Positions 34,858-44,570 of a stretch of 64,000 nt of DNA are shown here, piece by piece (positions within the stretch are counted from its first letter, which is position 1; every line of letters starts with the position of its first letter). The position numbers and the translations under genes are program-made. The notes beneath the pieces were generated by a model that was not told the DNA's origin, did not search any database, and was given only the letters and a program-made list of their open reading frames with translations. This DNA comes from Methanocorpusculum vombati (lineage in GTDB: Archaea; Halobacteriota; Methanomicrobia; Methanomicrobiales; Methanocorpusculaceae), in contig NZ_JAPTGC010000005.1 in NCBI RefSeq assembly GCF_026891935.1, positions 100,608 through 164,607 of the forward strand, given 5' to 3'.

Positions 34858-35313
34858 ATGGTTGAAGAGTCAGAACTGAAATATTTTGTGCGGATCATTA
34901 ACAATGATCTGGACGGTACCCAGCCGGTACAGCTTGCGCTGACCGGAATTAAGGGCATCGGCCTCCACGCCGCACTCGTCATCTCCCGCCGTGCAGGAGT
35001 CGACACCCACGCAACAATGGGTCTCCTCGCAGACGAAGATGTCGCGCGCCTTGAGGAACAGGTACTTGCATACCCGACCTCAGTCCCGGCATGGATGGTC
35101 AACCGCCCGGTAGATGTGTACTCCGGAGTTCCGAAGCACCTCTACGGCAGCGACCTTGCACTCGCAAAAGAAGACGACATCAACCTCATGAAGAAGATGC
35201 GCTGCTACCGCGGCATTCGTCATGAGAACGGCCTGAAGGTACGTGGTCAGGGCACCAAGTCCACCGGACGGTTCGGCAAGATTGTCGGTGTTTCCAAGAG
35301 GCGGAACACGTAA
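34858..35313 (+). CDS. rps13: 30S ribosomal protein S13 (uS13)
   Basis: The 151-residue archaeal uS13 binds the head of the small subunit and contacts tRNA. It has ELKYFVRIINNDLDGTQPVQ, the helix-two-turns-helix region near LTGIKGIGLHAAL, and the basic C-terminal tail GIRHENGLKVRGQGTKSTGR. First protein gene of the S13-S4-S11-rpoD operon conserved across archaea; GAGGCGA precedes the ATG. Confidence 0.97.
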   Translation: MVEESELKYFVRIINNDLDGTQPVQLALTGIKGIGLHAALVISRRAGVDTHATMGLLADEDVARLEEQVLAYPTSVPAWMVNRPVDVYSGVPKHLYGSDLALAKEDDINLMKKMRCYRGIRHENGLKVRGQGTKSTGRFGKIVGVSKRRNT

Positions 35314-35330
35314 AACCCGGGTGATGAAGA

Positions 35331-35876
35331 ATGGGATATCCAGGAAAGAACACCAAACAGTACTCCTCTCCGAAACGCCGCTTTGAAAAGTCGCGTATCG
35401 AGAGCGAGCGTGTACTCGCTATCACCTACGGTCTTCGTAACAAGCGTGAGATCTGGAGAGCAACCGACGTCCTGCGCAAACACCGCGGAGGCGCCCGTGA
35501 AGTGCTCGCAATGGTCTCTGCCGTTGGCGAGACCCCGAAAACCGTCGCACGCCGCGACGAACTGATCAACACCCTTCAGCGCTACGGCATGATCGGTGCA
35601 AACGCCGCAATGGATGACATTCTCTCCTTAAAGATTGAAGACATCCTTGAGCGCCGTCTGCAGACCATCGTCTACCGCAAGGGTCTTGCACGCAGCCCGA
35701 AACAGGCACGCCAGTTAATCACCCACGGTCACATCGCCATCAACGGCCAGCGTGTGTCCGTCCCGAGCTACATGGTGTCCGTCGCAGAAGAAGCAGGCAT
35801 TGCATACTATGCAACCTCCAGCCTCGCCGACGATGCAAACGGTGAACGCCAGCGTATTATGAATGTGAGGGCGTGA
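35331..35876 (+). CDS. rps4: 30S ribosomal protein S4 (uS4)
   Basis: 181 residues. It starts [20 protein letters not shown] as in archaeal uS4 and carries the S4 RNA-binding domain ([20 protein letters not shown], then [17 protein letters not shown]). It is an early 16S rRNA binder that nucleates small-subunit assembly. Seventeen bases after rps13, and its stop overlaps the in-frame GTG of rps11. Confidence 0.97.
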   Translation: MGYPGKNTKQYSSPKRRFEKSRIESERVLAITYGLRNKREIWRATDVLRKHRGGAREVLAMVSAVGETPKTVARRDELINTLQRYGMIGANAAMDDILSLKIEDILERRLQTIVYRKGLARSPKQARQLITHGHIAINGQRVSVPSYMVSVAEEAGIAYYATSSLADDANGERQRIMNVRA

Positions 35877-35881
35877 AGACA

Positions 35882-36277
35882 ATGGCAGAAGCAAGCGAAA
35901 AGTGGGGCATTGCACATATCTTTGCCTCCTTCAACAACACGATCATCACCGTCACCGACCTGTCCGGTGCAGAAACCATCTGCAAGAGCAGCGGTGGTAT
36001 GGTCGTCAAGCAGGCCCGCAATGAATCTTCTCCGTATGCAGCAATGCAGATGGCGATCAACATTGCCCAGGCAGCAAAGGAAAAGGGAATCACCGGACTT
36101 CATATCCGCGTCCGTGCACCCGGCAACGGAAAGCAGCGCTCTCCGGGACCCGGAGCACAGGCCGCAATCCGTGCGCTTTCCCGTGCAGGTATGCGTATCG
36201 GCAGAATCGAAGATGTAACTCCGGTACCGCACGACAGCATCCGCCCAGCGGGTGGTAGAAGAGGCAGGAGAGTCTGA
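35882..36277 (+). CDS. rps11: 30S ribosomal protein S11 (uS11)
   Basis: 131 residues. [20 protein letters not shown] and the Gly/Arg-rich end ([10 protein letters not shown]) identify uS11, on the small-subunit platform. The ATG at 35882 is chosen; a GTG nine bases earlier overlaps the rps4 stop and is also in frame. The stop abuts the rpoD start. Confidence 0.97.
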   Translation: MAEASEKWGIAHIFASFNNTIITVTDLSGAETICKSSGGMVVKQARNESSPYAAMQMAINIAQAAKEKGITGLHIRVRAPGNGKQRSPGPGAQAAIRALSRAGMRIGRIEDVTPVPHDSIRPAGGRRGRRV

Positions 36278-37117
36278 ATGGATCTTGTATTCAGCAGGCT
36301 CGATGACTCTGTCGCACGGTTTACTATCAGCGGAGCGACTCCGGCATTTGCAAACGCCCTCAGACGCTCTATGATCGGCGAGGTGCCAACCCTTGCCATC
36401 GAAGACGTTCGCATCTATGACAACACCAGTGTTCTCTTTGACGAGATCCTTGCACACAGACTGGGCCTGGTTCCGATTAAAACCGACCTGTCCCAGTTTG
36501 TTCCCCGCAGCAAATGCACCTGTGAAGGTGCCGGCTGCCCGCAGTGCACGATTACGTTCACCCTGAGTGTCGAAGGTCCAGGGATGGTCACCTCCGGTGA
36601 TCTGATCTCCATGGACCCGCGTACCGTTCCGGTACACAACAACATTCCAATCGTGAAACTCTGGGAAGGTCAGAAGGTTGTTCTGGAAGCCGTTGCCGAA
36701 CTCAACACAGGTCTTGAGCATGCCAAATGGCAGCCGACTCTCGCCTGCGGTTACAAAGAGTTCCCGGTAATCACCATCCACAACAGCTGTGATGCATGTG
36801 GAAAATGTGTTGCCGAATGTCCCCGTGACGTTCTCGAAGTATCCGACAACATCGTTCACGTCCGCGTAGTAAACGGCGAAAGCAAAGAAAAAGACTGTTC
36901 CATGTGCCGTCTCTGTGAGACTGCATGTATGAACACCGGAATCGGCGAAAACCCCGCTATCACCATCGGTGCCGACAGCACGAAGTTCATCTTCGTTGTC
37001 GAAAGCGACGGGTCCCTTCCGGTCAAAGAGATCATCGAAAGAGCACTGCTGCATATCAAGTCACGATCCACAGACCTGACTGATGCATTACAGGACATAT
37101 CCACGGAGGGACTGTAA
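36278..37117 (+). CDS. rpoD: RNA polymerase subunit Rpo3 (RpoD) with two 4Fe-4S cluster motifs
   Basis: 279 residues. The alpha-like dimerisation domain (FANALRRSMIGEVPTLAIED, AHRLGLVPI) pairs with Rpo11. Between about residues 170 and 220 it carries a ferredoxin-like insert with CDACGKCVAECP and CSMCRLCETAC, so all eight cysteines for two 4Fe-4S clusters are present. In other archaea this domain has one, two or no clusters; the full set is typical of methanogens and is thought to tie polymerase assembly to redox state or iron supply. There is a zinc-like CTCEGAGCPQC earlier. It starts directly after the rps11 stop. Confidence 0.97.
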   Translation: MDLVFSRLDDSVARFTISGATPAFANALRRSMIGEVPTLAIEDVRIYDNTSVLFDEILAHRLGLVPIKTDLSQFVPRSKCTCEGAGCPQCTITFTLSVEGPGMVTSGDLISMDPRTVPVHNNIPIVKLWEGQKVVLEAVAELNTGLEHAKWQPTLACGYKEFPVITIHNSCDACGKCVAECPRDVLEVSDNIVHVRVVNGESKEKDCSMCRLCETACMNTGIGENPAITIGADSTKFIFVVESDGSLPVKEIIERALLHIKSRSTDLTDALQDISTEGL

Positions 37118-37471
37118 ATGAATAAGACAAACCCCCGCCTCGAATCCTTAATCGGTATGCTCAAGCGGGCATCCCGGGAAAACGAGGCTAATATCTGGCG
37201 CGAGATTGCCGGACGCCTGAACACGTCCAGCAAGAACTACGCCGAGGTTAACATCGGAAAGATTAGCCGCTACGCAAAAGAGAATGAGATCATCCTGGTC
37301 CCGGGCAAAGTCCTGGCAGCAGGTGTGATTGCCGCACCCGTCAAGGTTGCCGCACTCAACTTCTCTGACGCCGCGCGTGAAAAAATTATGGAAGCCAACG
37401 GTACCTGCATGACAATCGAAGAGCTTGTCGCTGCAAACCCGAAAGGCAGCCGCGTCCGGATCCTGAGGTGA
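37118..37471 (+). CDS. rpl18e: 50S ribosomal protein L18e (eL18)
   Basis: 117 residues, archaeal eL18. LESLIGMLKRASRENEANIW and ISRYAKENEIILVPGKVLAAG are family blocks; the C-terminus ends NPKGSRVRILR. Its ATG follows the rpoD stop without a gap. Confidence 0.95.
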   Translation: MNKTNPRLESLIGMLKRASRENEANIWREIAGRLNTSSKNYAEVNIGKISRYAKENEIILVPGKVLAAGVIAAPVKVAALNFSDAAREKIMEANGTCMTIEELVAANPKGSRVRILR

Positions 37472-37479
37472 ACTGAAAA

Positions 37480-37902
37480 ATGGTAACAGTTATTGATGGA
37501 GAGAATCTTCTGCTTGGAAGAATGTGCAGCCTTGTTGCCCAGCGCATTCTTGCAGGCGAGGAGATCGCTATTATCAACGCCGAAAAGGTCATTGTCTCCG
37601 GTTCCCGTGCGATGATCATGGAAGAGTACTATGTAAAGCGCGTTCGCGGTTCCGTTGAAGGCGGTCCGTTCTACCCGAGACGCCCGGATCAGATCGTCAA
37701 ACGCACGGTCCGCGGCATGATCCCGTACAAGACCCGGCCCGGAGCAGCAGCATTCCGCCGTGTCAAGGCCTACGTCGGTGTTCCTTATGAACTTAAGGGC
37801 ACAGAGGCAGAGGTTCTTGAGGCAGCACACCGCGACCGCTTAAGCAGCGCACGCTACGTCACCGTTGGCGCAATCAGCACCAACCTTGGAGCAAAGTACT
37901 AA
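37480..37902 (+). CDS. rpl13: 50S ribosomal protein L13 (uL13)
   Basis: 140 residues. [20 protein letters not shown], then [20 protein letters not shown], mark archaeal uL13, a 23S rRNA-binding protein. Eight bases follow the L18e stop. The end overlaps a spurious upstream extension of rps9. Confidence 0.96.
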   Translation: MVTVIDGENLLLGRMCSLVAQRILAGEEIAIINAEKVIVSGSRAMIMEEYYVKRVRGSVEGGPFYPRRPDQIVKRTVRGMIPYKTRPGAAAFRRVKAYVGVPYELKGTEAEVLEAAHRDRLSSARYVTVGAISTNLGAKY

Positions 37903-37915
37903 GAGGTGGAAAAAG

Positions 37916-38314
37916 ATGAAGATCATTAACACCAGTGGTAAGAGAAAGACGGCAATTGCACGCGCTACCCTCAGAGAGGGTAAGGGCAGAGTCCGTATCA
38001 ACTCCGTTCCGCTCGAGGTCTACGGCAGCGAGATCATCCGCATGAAGATTGCCGAAGCAATCGCTCTCGCACCGGGTGCAATCGACAACGTCGACGTTGA
38101 CATTGATGTCTCCGGCGGCGGTGTCATGGGCCAGGCAGAAGCTATCCGCACGGCACTCGGCCGCGGTATCCTGAACTGGACCAACGACCCGCACATCAAA
38201 GAGGTTTACCTCAGCTACGACCGTACGCTTCTGGTCAACGATTCCCGTCAGAAGGAAGCCAAGAAGCCGCATGGACGCGGTGCACGTGCACGGTTCCAGA
38301 AATCGTACCGTTAA
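37916..38314 (+). CDS. rps9: 30S ribosomal protein S9 (uS9)
   Basis: 132 residues from the ATG at 37916, with GAGGTGG as ribosome binding site; the longer frame overlaps rpl13 and is rejected. SGKRKTAIARATLREGKGRV and the conserved basic C-terminus (GRGARARFQKSYR), which reaches P-site tRNA, are intact. Confidence 0.97.
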   Translation: MKIINTSGKRKTAIARATLREGKGRVRINSVPLEVYGSEIIRMKIAEAIALAPGAIDNVDVDIDVSGGGVMGQAEAIRTALGRGILNWTNDPHIKEVYLSYDRTLLVNDSRQKEAKKPHGRGARARFQKSYR

Positions 38315-38406
38315 CCATTCGCTTTCAGAACATATGTTCTGCAGGGGAGTGAGCATCTCACTCCCATTTGCAAAACAACAGATTAATAACCTTAGAAGGA
38401 TAACTA

Positions 38407-38595
38407 ATGATACCAGTTCGATGTTTCACCTGTGGAAAGGTAATTTCCACGGCATGGGAAGAATATCAACAGCGTAAAGCTGCCGGTGAAGATCCGAAGG
38501 ACATTCTTGACTCTCTCGGACTTGAGCGGTATTGCTGCAGACGCATGCTTCTCTCGCACAAAGAGACTGTTGATGAGCTGTATCCCTACACGTGA
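38407..38595 (+). CDS. rpoN: RNA polymerase subunit Rpo10 (RpoN)
   Basis: 62 residues. The atypical zinc-binding set of the family is clear: [12 protein letters not shown] and ERYCCRRML. Rpo10 sits in the assembly platform with Rpo3 and Rpo11. It is 92 bases after rps9 and 14 bases before tRNA-Pro, on the same strand. Confidence 0.96.
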   Translation: MIPVRCFTCGKVISTAWEEYQQRKAAGEDPKDILDSLGLERYCCRRMLLSHKETVDELYPYT

Positions 38596-38609
38596 TGCAT
38601 GAATGATGC

Positions 38610-38684
38610 GGGGTCGTAGGGTAGCCTGGACCATCCTATTACGTTCGGGACGTAGTGACCTGAGTTCGAATCTCAGCGACCCCA
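38610..38684 (+). tRNA. tRNA-Pro (CGG anticodon)
   Basis: Acceptor GGGGTCG/CGACCCC, anticodon stem around the loop TTCGGGA (anticodon CGG), and T arm CTGAG/CTCAG with TTCGAAT are all present. Discriminator A; CCA not encoded; no intron. It is embedded between rpoN and rpoK. Confidence 0.95.
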
Positions 38685-38721
38685 TTTTTCCATTCTTTAT
38701 GTTTTATGGATGTGATTGCCA

Positions 38722-38910
38722 ATGATATACACTCGTTATGAACGGGCCAGGATCATCGGTGCGCGTGCTTTACAGATCTCGATGGGTGCTCCTATTCTTG
38801 TCAGAACCACAAAAATCGATCCGCTTGAGATCGCTCTTGTTGAGTTTGATGAGAACATGGTTCCCATCACTGTCAAGCGCCCTGCCGGTGCCAAAATAGA
38901 GGTGCAGTAA
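38722..38910 (+). CDS. rpoK: RNA polymerase subunit Rpo6 (RpoK)
   Basis: 62 residues from the ATG at 38722; a TTG two codons earlier is in frame, but GGATGTGATT serves as ribosome binding site for the [23 protein letters not shown] is the hallmark of Rpo6/omega, which latches the polymerase clamp. One base separates its stop codon from the enolase ATG. Confidence 0.95.
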   Translation: MIYTRYERARIIGARALQISMGAPILVRTTKIDPLEIALVEFDENMVPITVKRPAGAKIEVQ

Positions 38911-38911
38911 T

Positions 38912-40111
38912 ATGACCACCATCGACGGAATTACTCTGCGGAGAATTCTTGACAGCCGCGGCAATGAAACCATTGAAGCGGAAATTCTGACTGCAAGCGG
39001 AGGATACGGCCGCGCATGCGCACCGAGCGGTGCATCGACCGGTATCTACGAAGCAAAAGTGCGGCCATGCGCCGAAGCAATCGCTGATGCACAGGCCCGG
39101 CTTGTTCCGGAACTGATCGATCTCGATGCCCAGGACCAGCGCACCTTTGATGAGACGCTGCGCAAAGTGGATGCAACCGAGGATCTTTCCGGTATCGGTG
39201 CAAACATTGCGGTCGCGCTCTCTCTTGCAAATGCAAAGGCTGCGGCGTCCGCCCTGAACATGGAACTCTTCCAGTATCTCGGCGGCGCGTTCGTGGACCA
39301 GACTCCGCTTCCGCTCGGTAACGTAATCGGCGGCGGCGCCCACGCAGTGGACGCAACCGATATTCAGGAGTTCCTGATTGTTCCAACAGGTGCTGCAAGC
39401 GCCGCAGAGGCGGTCTTCACGAACGCCCGCGTGCACAAGACCATCAAAGAGATTCTTGTCGCGCGCGGAAAAGGCTGCGGCAAAGGTGATGAGGGTGCCT
39501 GGGCACCGCACATCAGCGATGCAGAAGCATTCGAGATCGTCGCGGAAGCAACGAACAAAGTGCAGGATGAAACCGGAATCGAAGTCCGGATGGGTCTTGA
39601 CGTTGCGTCATCGGAGATGTGGAATGCCGATCTTGAGCGGTATGTGTATAAGAATGCAAAGCGCACTACTGAGGAGCAGATCGCATACATTGCCGAACTG
39701 GTGGATCAGTATAACCTGATCTATGTAGAGGATCCGATTCAGGAAGAGGACTTCGAGGGATTCGCACAGATGACCGAAGAAGTCTGCGGCCGCGACACGC
39801 TTATCTGCGGAGACGATCTCTTCGTCACCAATGCAAAGCGTCTGGAAGAGGGCATTGCTCTTGAGGCAGGAAACTGCGTTTTGATCAAACCCAACCAGAT
39901 CGGAACCCTGACCGACACGTTTGAGACGATCCGTCTTGCCCATGAGTATGGGTATGAGACCGTCATGAGCCACCGGTCCGGTGAAACAACCGACACCACA
40001 ATCGCGCATCTGGGAACCGCATTCAACTGCTGTTTCCTCAAGTGCGGTGTTGTTGGCGGCGAGCGTATCGCTAAATTAAATGAACTTATAAGAATTGAGG
40101 AGCATTTCTAA
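38912..40111 (+). CDS. eno: Enolase
   Basis: This 399-residue enzyme interconverts 2-phosphoglycerate and PEP. It shows [16 protein letters not shown], the N-terminal catalytic loop [13 protein letters not shown], metal-binding [24 protein letters not shown] and [10 protein letters not shown], catalytic [11 protein letters not shown], and [15 protein letters not shown]. The gene lies in the ribosomal/RNA polymerase operon, as in many archaea. rps2 starts immediately after its stop. Confidence 0.96.
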   Translation: MTTIDGITLRRILDSRGNETIEAEILTASGGYGRACAPSGASTGIYEAKVRPCAEAIADAQARLVPELIDLDAQDQRTFDETLRKVDATEDLSGIGANIAVALSLANAKAAASALNMELFQYLGGAFVDQTPLPLGNVIGGGAHAVDATDIQEFLIVPTGAASAAEAVFTNARVHKTIKEILVARGKGCGKGDEGAWAPHISDAEAFEIVAEATNKVQDETGIEVRMGLDVASSEMWNADLERYVYKNAKRTTEEQIAYIAELVDQYNLIYVEDPIQEEDFEGFAQMTEEVCGRDTLICGDDLFVTNAKRLEEGIALEAGNCVLIKPNQIGTLTDTFETIRLAHEYGYETVMSHRSGETTDTTIAHLGTAFNCCFLKCGVVGGERIAKLNELIRIEEHF

Positions 40112-40112
40112 A

Positions 40113-40721
40113 ATGACCGACAATGAACTTGGAATTGAACTGACCGAACCATTAGTATCCGTGGAAGAGTATCTGGCAGCCGGTGTCCACATCGGTACCC
40201 AGCAGAAAGACGACGACATGAAGGAATTCATCTACCGCGTCCGCTCTGACGGTCTGTATATCATCGATATCAGAAAGACCGACGAGCGCATCAAGCAGGT
40301 GGCAAAGTTCCTTGCACGCTACGAGGCACCGAAGATCTTCGTGGTCACCTCCCGTCAGTACGGCCAGTACCCGGCACAGAAGTTTGCCGACACGATTGGT
40401 GCAATCTCCCACGTTGGCCGGTTCATCCCTGGTACGCTCACCAACCCGGTACTTCCGAAGTACGTTGAGCCGTCGGTTGTCGTGGTCACTGACCCGATCG
40501 GAGATGCACAGGTTATCACCGAGGCTGTCCAGTGCGGTATCCCGGTCATTGCACTCTGTGATATCAACAACCAGACCAACAACGTCGATCTCGTGATCCC
40601 GACGAACAACAAAGGTCGCAAGGCACTTTCAATGGTCTACTTCCTGCTGACCCGTGAGGTCTTAAAGCAGAAGGGCGTCGTGTCCTCCCTTACCTTTGAA
40701 GACTTTGAGTCTGAGTTCTAA
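40113..40721 (+). CDS. rps2: 30S ribosomal protein S2 (uS2)
   Basis: 202 residues from the ATG at 40113, preceded by GAGGAG inside the end of eno. [39 protein letters not shown] and GTLTNP are family blocks. Last gene of the cluster; a T tract at 40739-40745 and a small CCCG/CGGG hairpin follow in a 266-base gap with nothing else recognisable. Confidence 0.96.
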   Translation: MTDNELGIELTEPLVSVEEYLAAGVHIGTQQKDDDMKEFIYRVRSDGLYIIDIRKTDERIKQVAKFLARYEAPKIFVVTSRQYGQYPAQKFADTIGAISHVGRFIPGTLTNPVLPKYVEPSVVVVTDPIGDAQVITEAVQCGIPVIALCDINNQTNNVDLVIPTNNKGRKALSMVYFLLTREVLKQKGVVSSLTFEDFESEF

Positions 40722-40987
40722 ATTTCTCAGATATCATCTTTTTTTGTATCTTTCCCGATTTCGCGGGAAGAGTTCTCTTGGGCGAAACCATCCCGTCACC
40801 TCACCCCCTGAAATCACTCCTTCGTATCAGACCCTTGCGGTCTCACCCTCTGCATGACGCAATCATTAAAGCCCTGCCAAACCAACACATAACCACCTTC
40901 ACACACCAATCCGCAATATCTCAATAGTATCTTTCGCGGATCGGCGGACGAAAACTTTGGTTACGGCATAAAACCCGTTTGATATCC

Positions 40988-41830
40988 ATGAAAATAGAGG
41001 AATACCCTGCCGCCGGTACGGCGGATGCAGGCTGTCGGCATGCGGACCTTGCGGGAATGTTTTACCCCGGGAACGCAGAGGAACTGAGAGCCCTGCTTGA
41101 TGCACTCTTTTCATCGACGGTCACGTCTGTAACCTCTCCGTACGGTGTGTTGGTTCCGCACGCAGGATACATCTACTCGGGAAGATGCGCTGCGTGTGCT
41201 TATGCGAAAATTCCCGAAACATTTACCGGTACATTTGTGGTAATCGGCCCAAGCCACGCAGGCTGCATGACCGCAACCGCAGACCTGGTCTGGGAAACAC
41301 CGCTCGGCCCGGTTCTGCCGGACACCTCGCTCATCGCCGCACTGACTGCGGCGGGTATCCCGAACCGTCCCGACCTCCTGCGGGTGCAGGAAAACTCGCT
41401 GGAAGTGCAGATGCCTTTCATCCGCTACCGGTTCCCGCAGGCAAAAGTTGTGCCCGTCTTACTGGGTGACCAGTCGCTCACTGAAGTTCGCCGCGTGGCG
41501 GCTGCACTTTCCCGTGCAGTTGACACGGTGCATGCAGACGTTGTGATTATTGCCTCCGGTGACGGCTCGCATTATGTACCGGCTTCCGTCGCCGAACGCG
41601 ACGACCTGACGGTTCTTGCCGCTGCGGCAAAACTTGACGTGCAGGCATTCTATGAAAAACTCATCGAGGTAAAACCGTCCATGTGCGGTTACGGCTGCAT
41701 TGCAGCAATGATGCTCGCAGGAAAACACCTCGGCGCACGGGAGGCAAACGTGATCATGTACCAGACTTCGGGTGACGCAACCGGCGACAACCGGGAAGTC
41801 GTCGGATACGCAGCAATGGAGGTAGTCTGA
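40988..41830 (+). CDS. MEMO1-family protein (AmmeMemoRadiSam system protein B)
   Basis: 280 residues from the ATG at 40988 (a TTG three codons upstream is in frame). ADLAGMFYPGNAEELRALLD, VLVPHAGYIYSG, VIGPSHAG and SGDGSHYVP identify the MEMO fold, related to extradiol dioxygenases, with conserved His residues lining a metal site. Archaeal MEMO genes usually sit, as here, directly before mevalonate kinase. The biochemical role in archaea is unsettled. TGATG couples it to mvk. Confidence 0.92.
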   Translation: MKIEEYPAAGTADAGCRHADLAGMFYPGNAEELRALLDALFSSTVTSVTSPYGVLVPHAGYIYSGRCAACAYAKIPETFTGTFVVIGPSHAGCMTATADLVWETPLGPVLPDTSLIAALTAAGIPNRPDLLRVQENSLEVQMPFIRYRFPQAKVVPVLLGDQSLTEVRRVAAALSRAVDTVHADVVIIASGDGSHYVPASVAERDDLTVLAAAAKLDVQAFYEKLIEVKPSMCGYGCIAAMMLAGKHLGAREANVIMYQTSGDATGDNREVVGYAAMEVV

Positions 41831-42702
41831 TGGCAACATGGAGTGCCCCGGGCAAAGTATTCCTCTTCGGCGAACATGCCGTGGTATATGGAAAACCCGG
41901 CATTGCAATGGCAATTAAGCCCCGTGTCATGGTCACCGTCCGCGAATCGCGTTACCACCAGAAACCCAACTCCCCCTACATCGCCGAATGCTTCCGGCTG
42001 ATGGACGTCAAGGGAAGTGTATATGTCAGATCCCAGCTTCCGAGCTCCTCGGGACTTGGATCGTCTGCTGCGGTAACCGTTGCAACACTCTGTGCCATCA
42101 ACGACGAGTTCGGCCTGGAAAAAAACCGTGCCGAGATCGCCGACCTCGCCCATCAGGTCGAGATGTCCGCCCAGAACGGCCGGGCCAGTGCAACCGACAC
42201 CTACGTTTCCGCCTTCGGTGGCATGGTACTTGTCCGCGGCAACGAAAAACGCCGCCTTCTGCCGCCGCAGAACTTCTCGCTCGTTATCGGCAACACGCTT
42301 GTCTCGCACAGCACCTCTGAAATGGTGGGAAAAGTAGCGGATCTTCGCAAACACTCGCCGGACATCGCAAATCCCATCCTTGACTCCATTGCAGCGATCA
42401 CCATGCGGGCCATGTACAATCTGGACAACCAGAAGGAACTCGGCAGTCTCATGAACATGAACCATGCACTGCTGGACGCTCTCGGCGTCGGTCATCCGGT
42501 TCTCTCCAAACTTGTTCTTGCCGCCCGCTCCGCAGGAGCGCACGGCGCAAAGACCACGGGGGCCGGCGGAGGCGGATGCATGTATGCCATCTGCTCCAAG
42601 AGTTCACGCAACCGCGTTGCCGGAGCCATCGAAGGATGCGATGCCCGCGCCATCATCACCACGATTGATACCGAAGGCGCACGGAAGGAAAAAGATGAGT
42701 GA
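41830..42702 (+). CDS. mvk: Mevalonate kinase
   Basis: This 290-residue GHMP kinase phosphorylates mevalonate in isoprenoid lipid synthesis. It has SAPGKVFLFGEHAVVYGKPG (substrate region), LPSSSGLGSSAAVTVA (ATP loop) and KTTGAGGGGCMYAI (third GHMP motif). It overlaps the MEMO stop by one base and the IPK gene by eight bases, so the three are co-translated. Confidence 0.95.
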   Translation: MATWSAPGKVFLFGEHAVVYGKPGIAMAIKPRVMVTVRESRYHQKPNSPYIAECFRLMDVKGSVYVRSQLPSSSGLGSSAAVTVATLCAINDEFGLEKNRAEIADLAHQVEMSAQNGRASATDTYVSAFGGMVLVRGNEKRRLLPPQNFSLVIGNTLVSHSTSEMVGKVADLRKHSPDIANPILDSIAAITMRAMYNLDNQKELGSLMNMNHALLDALGVGHPVLSKLVLAARSAGAHGAKTTGAGGGGCMYAICSKSSRNRVAGAIEGCDARAIITTIDTEGARKEKDE

Positions 42703-43447
42703 AATTACCGTACTCAAACTCGGCGGAAGCGTTGTCACGAAAAAATCCGAAACGGGAGTAATTGACACCGCACGGATTCGTGAACTCGCGGCACAGATTG
42801 CACCGGTCGCAAAATCCGTGCCGCTTGTCATCGTACACGGTGCAGGGTCCTGCGGTCATCCGGAGGCAAAGCAGTACCGCATTCAGGAAGGCGTCACACA
42901 GTCCAACGCCGAAGGAATCGCCGTCACCCACTTTGCCGTCCGGCGGCTCAACGAAGAGTTCGTCTCACTCCTCCGTGCCGAAGGTGTTGACGCGGTCTGT
43001 ATGCATCCGTTCTGCACAAGTCTTGCAAAGAATGGCCGCCTTGTCTACTCCGGCGAGGAACAGATCAAAGCACTGCTTGCACTCGGTGTCGTCCCGGTTC
43101 TGCACGGCGACGTAGTGATGGACACCGTTCGCGGAGCCTGCATCGTCTCGGGCGATCAGATCGTCCCCGCAATGGCAAAAGCCCTTGGCGCAACCCGGGT
43201 CGGTGTTGCAACCGACGTCCCCGGTGTTCTCGCCGAAGGCCGGGTTGTTCCGGTAATCACCCGTGAAAACGTTGGTGCAATCAATCTCGGCGACTCCGCA
43301 AACACGGATGTCACCGGAGGAATGCGTGGAAAAGTTGAGGAGCTTCTGCTGCTTGCAGATGCCGGCATCCCGTCGCACCTCTTCCACATCTCCCGTGTCA
43401 TGGACTTCCTGCATGACCGTGACCACGGCGGAACAATTGTTCAGTAA
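42695..43447 (+). CDS. Isopentenyl phosphate kinase
   Basis: 250 residues from the ATG at 42695. This amino acid kinase-fold enzyme makes isopentenyl diphosphate from isopentenyl phosphate in the archaeal mevalonate pathway. LKLGGSVVTKK is the ATP-binding start, VIVHGAGSCGH carries the conserved His that marks IPK (usually GSFGH; Cys replaces Phe here), and GVATDVPGVL and DVTGGMRGKVEELL complete the fold. It is in the isoprenoid operon between mvk and fni. Confidence 0.93.
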   Translation: MSEITVLKLGGSVVTKKSETGVIDTARIRELAAQIAPVAKSVPLVIVHGAGSCGHPEAKQYRIQEGVTQSNAEGIAVTHFAVRRLNEEFVSLLRAEGVDAVCMHPFCTSLAKNGRLVYSGEEQIKALLALGVVPVLHGDVVMDTVRGACIVSGDQIVPAMAKALGATRVGVATDVPGVLAEGRVVPVITRENVGAINLGDSANTDVTGGMRGKVEELLLLADAGIPSHLFHISRVMDFLHDRDHGGTIVQ

Positions 43448-43455
43448 CGAAAATC

Positions 43456-44544
43456 ATGACAAAAGAGAAACTTACCTCATCACGCAAGATGGACCATCTG
43501 CGTATCTGCAGCCAGACCGACATTGAGACAGGAACCGCACTCTTTGACGATGTGCATCTGGTGCACTGTGCCCTTCCGGAATGCGATATGGACGCAATCG
43601 ATCTCTCGGTTGAGTTTCTCGGAAAACGTCTCGGATCCCCGTTGTTCATCGCGGCAATGACCGGCGGCCACCCGGACACTGCCGGAGTCAACCGTGTTCT
43701 GGCCGCGGCGGCAGAACGCTACGGTCTTGGCATTGGGGTTGGATCCCAGCGTGCTGCTCTGGAAAAACCGGAACTGGCGGACTCGTTTGCCATCGTCCGC
43801 GAGACCGCACCGCATGCGTTCGTCTGCGGAAACCTCGGTGCTGTCCAGCTGGTGGAGCACGGCACGGAATGGGCGGAACGTGCGGTCGAGATGATCGATG
43901 CAGATGCTCTCTGCATTCACTTAAACTTCCTGCAGGAGGCCATCCAGCCGGAAGGTGATCACTCCGCCGTCGGATGTCTGGATGCCGTCCGGCAGCTGTG
44001 CAAAGACGTGAAGTTCCCGGTCATCGTCAAAGAGACCGGGAACGGAATATCCCGTGAAGTTGCGTCCCGGCTCTGGGATGCCGGAGTCTCCGCCATTGAT
44101 ACCGGCGGTATGGGCGGAACATCGTGGGCGAAAATAGAAGGAATCCGTGCCAATGAGCGCGGGGCTGCCGGTGATAAAGCACTCCGGGAACTCGGTGATT
44201 CTCTCCTAACCTGGGGAGTTCCAACCGCTGTGAGTGTTTTTGAGGTAGCCGGGACCGGAACCGGACCCGTGATCGCAACCGGCGGGCTGCGGTCGGGTCT
44301 TGACATCGCAAAAGGAATAGCTCTCGGGGCAACCCTCGGGGGTATGGCGCTTCCCCTGCTTTCTCCTGCTCTGTGCGGCGAAGAGGAAACATGCAGAACC
44401 ATTGATGCAGTGCATTACCAGCTTCGTGCGGCAATGTTCCTGACGGGTTCTCCCAATGTTTCCGCTCTTCAGCATGCAAGAACGTATATCACAGGAACAC
44501 TGCGGGAGATGATCGGGCAGCAGCCAAATATGCGAATGTCCTAA
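43456..44544 (+). CDS. fni: Type 2 isopentenyl-diphosphate delta-isomerase
   Basis: This 362-residue FMN-dependent isomerase converts IPP to DMAPP. RKMDHLRIC at the start, PLFIAAMTGGHP, GIGVGSQRAALE, LNFLQEAIQPEGD and TGGMGGTSWAKIE are characteristic; VIATGGLRSGLDIAKGIALG is the FMN phosphate site. Eight bases after the IPK gene. Confidence 0.95.
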   Translation: MTKEKLTSSRKMDHLRICSQTDIETGTALFDDVHLVHCALPECDMDAIDLSVEFLGKRLGSPLFIAAMTGGHPDTAGVNRVLAAAAERYGLGIGVGSQRAALEKPELADSFAIVRETAPHAFVCGNLGAVQLVEHGTEWAERAVEMIDADALCIHLNFLQEAIQPEGDHSAVGCLDAVRQLCKDVKFPVIVKETGNGISREVASRLWDAGVSAIDTGGMGGTSWAKIEGIRANERGAAGDKALRELGDSLLTWGVPTAVSVFEVAGTGTGPVIATGGLRSGLDIAKGIALGATLGGMALPLLSPALCGEEETCRTIDAVHYQLRAAMFLTGSPNVSALQHARTYITGTLREMIGQQPNMRMS

Positions 44545-44570
44545 GGTCTGAAAAACATCGGAGAAATAGA

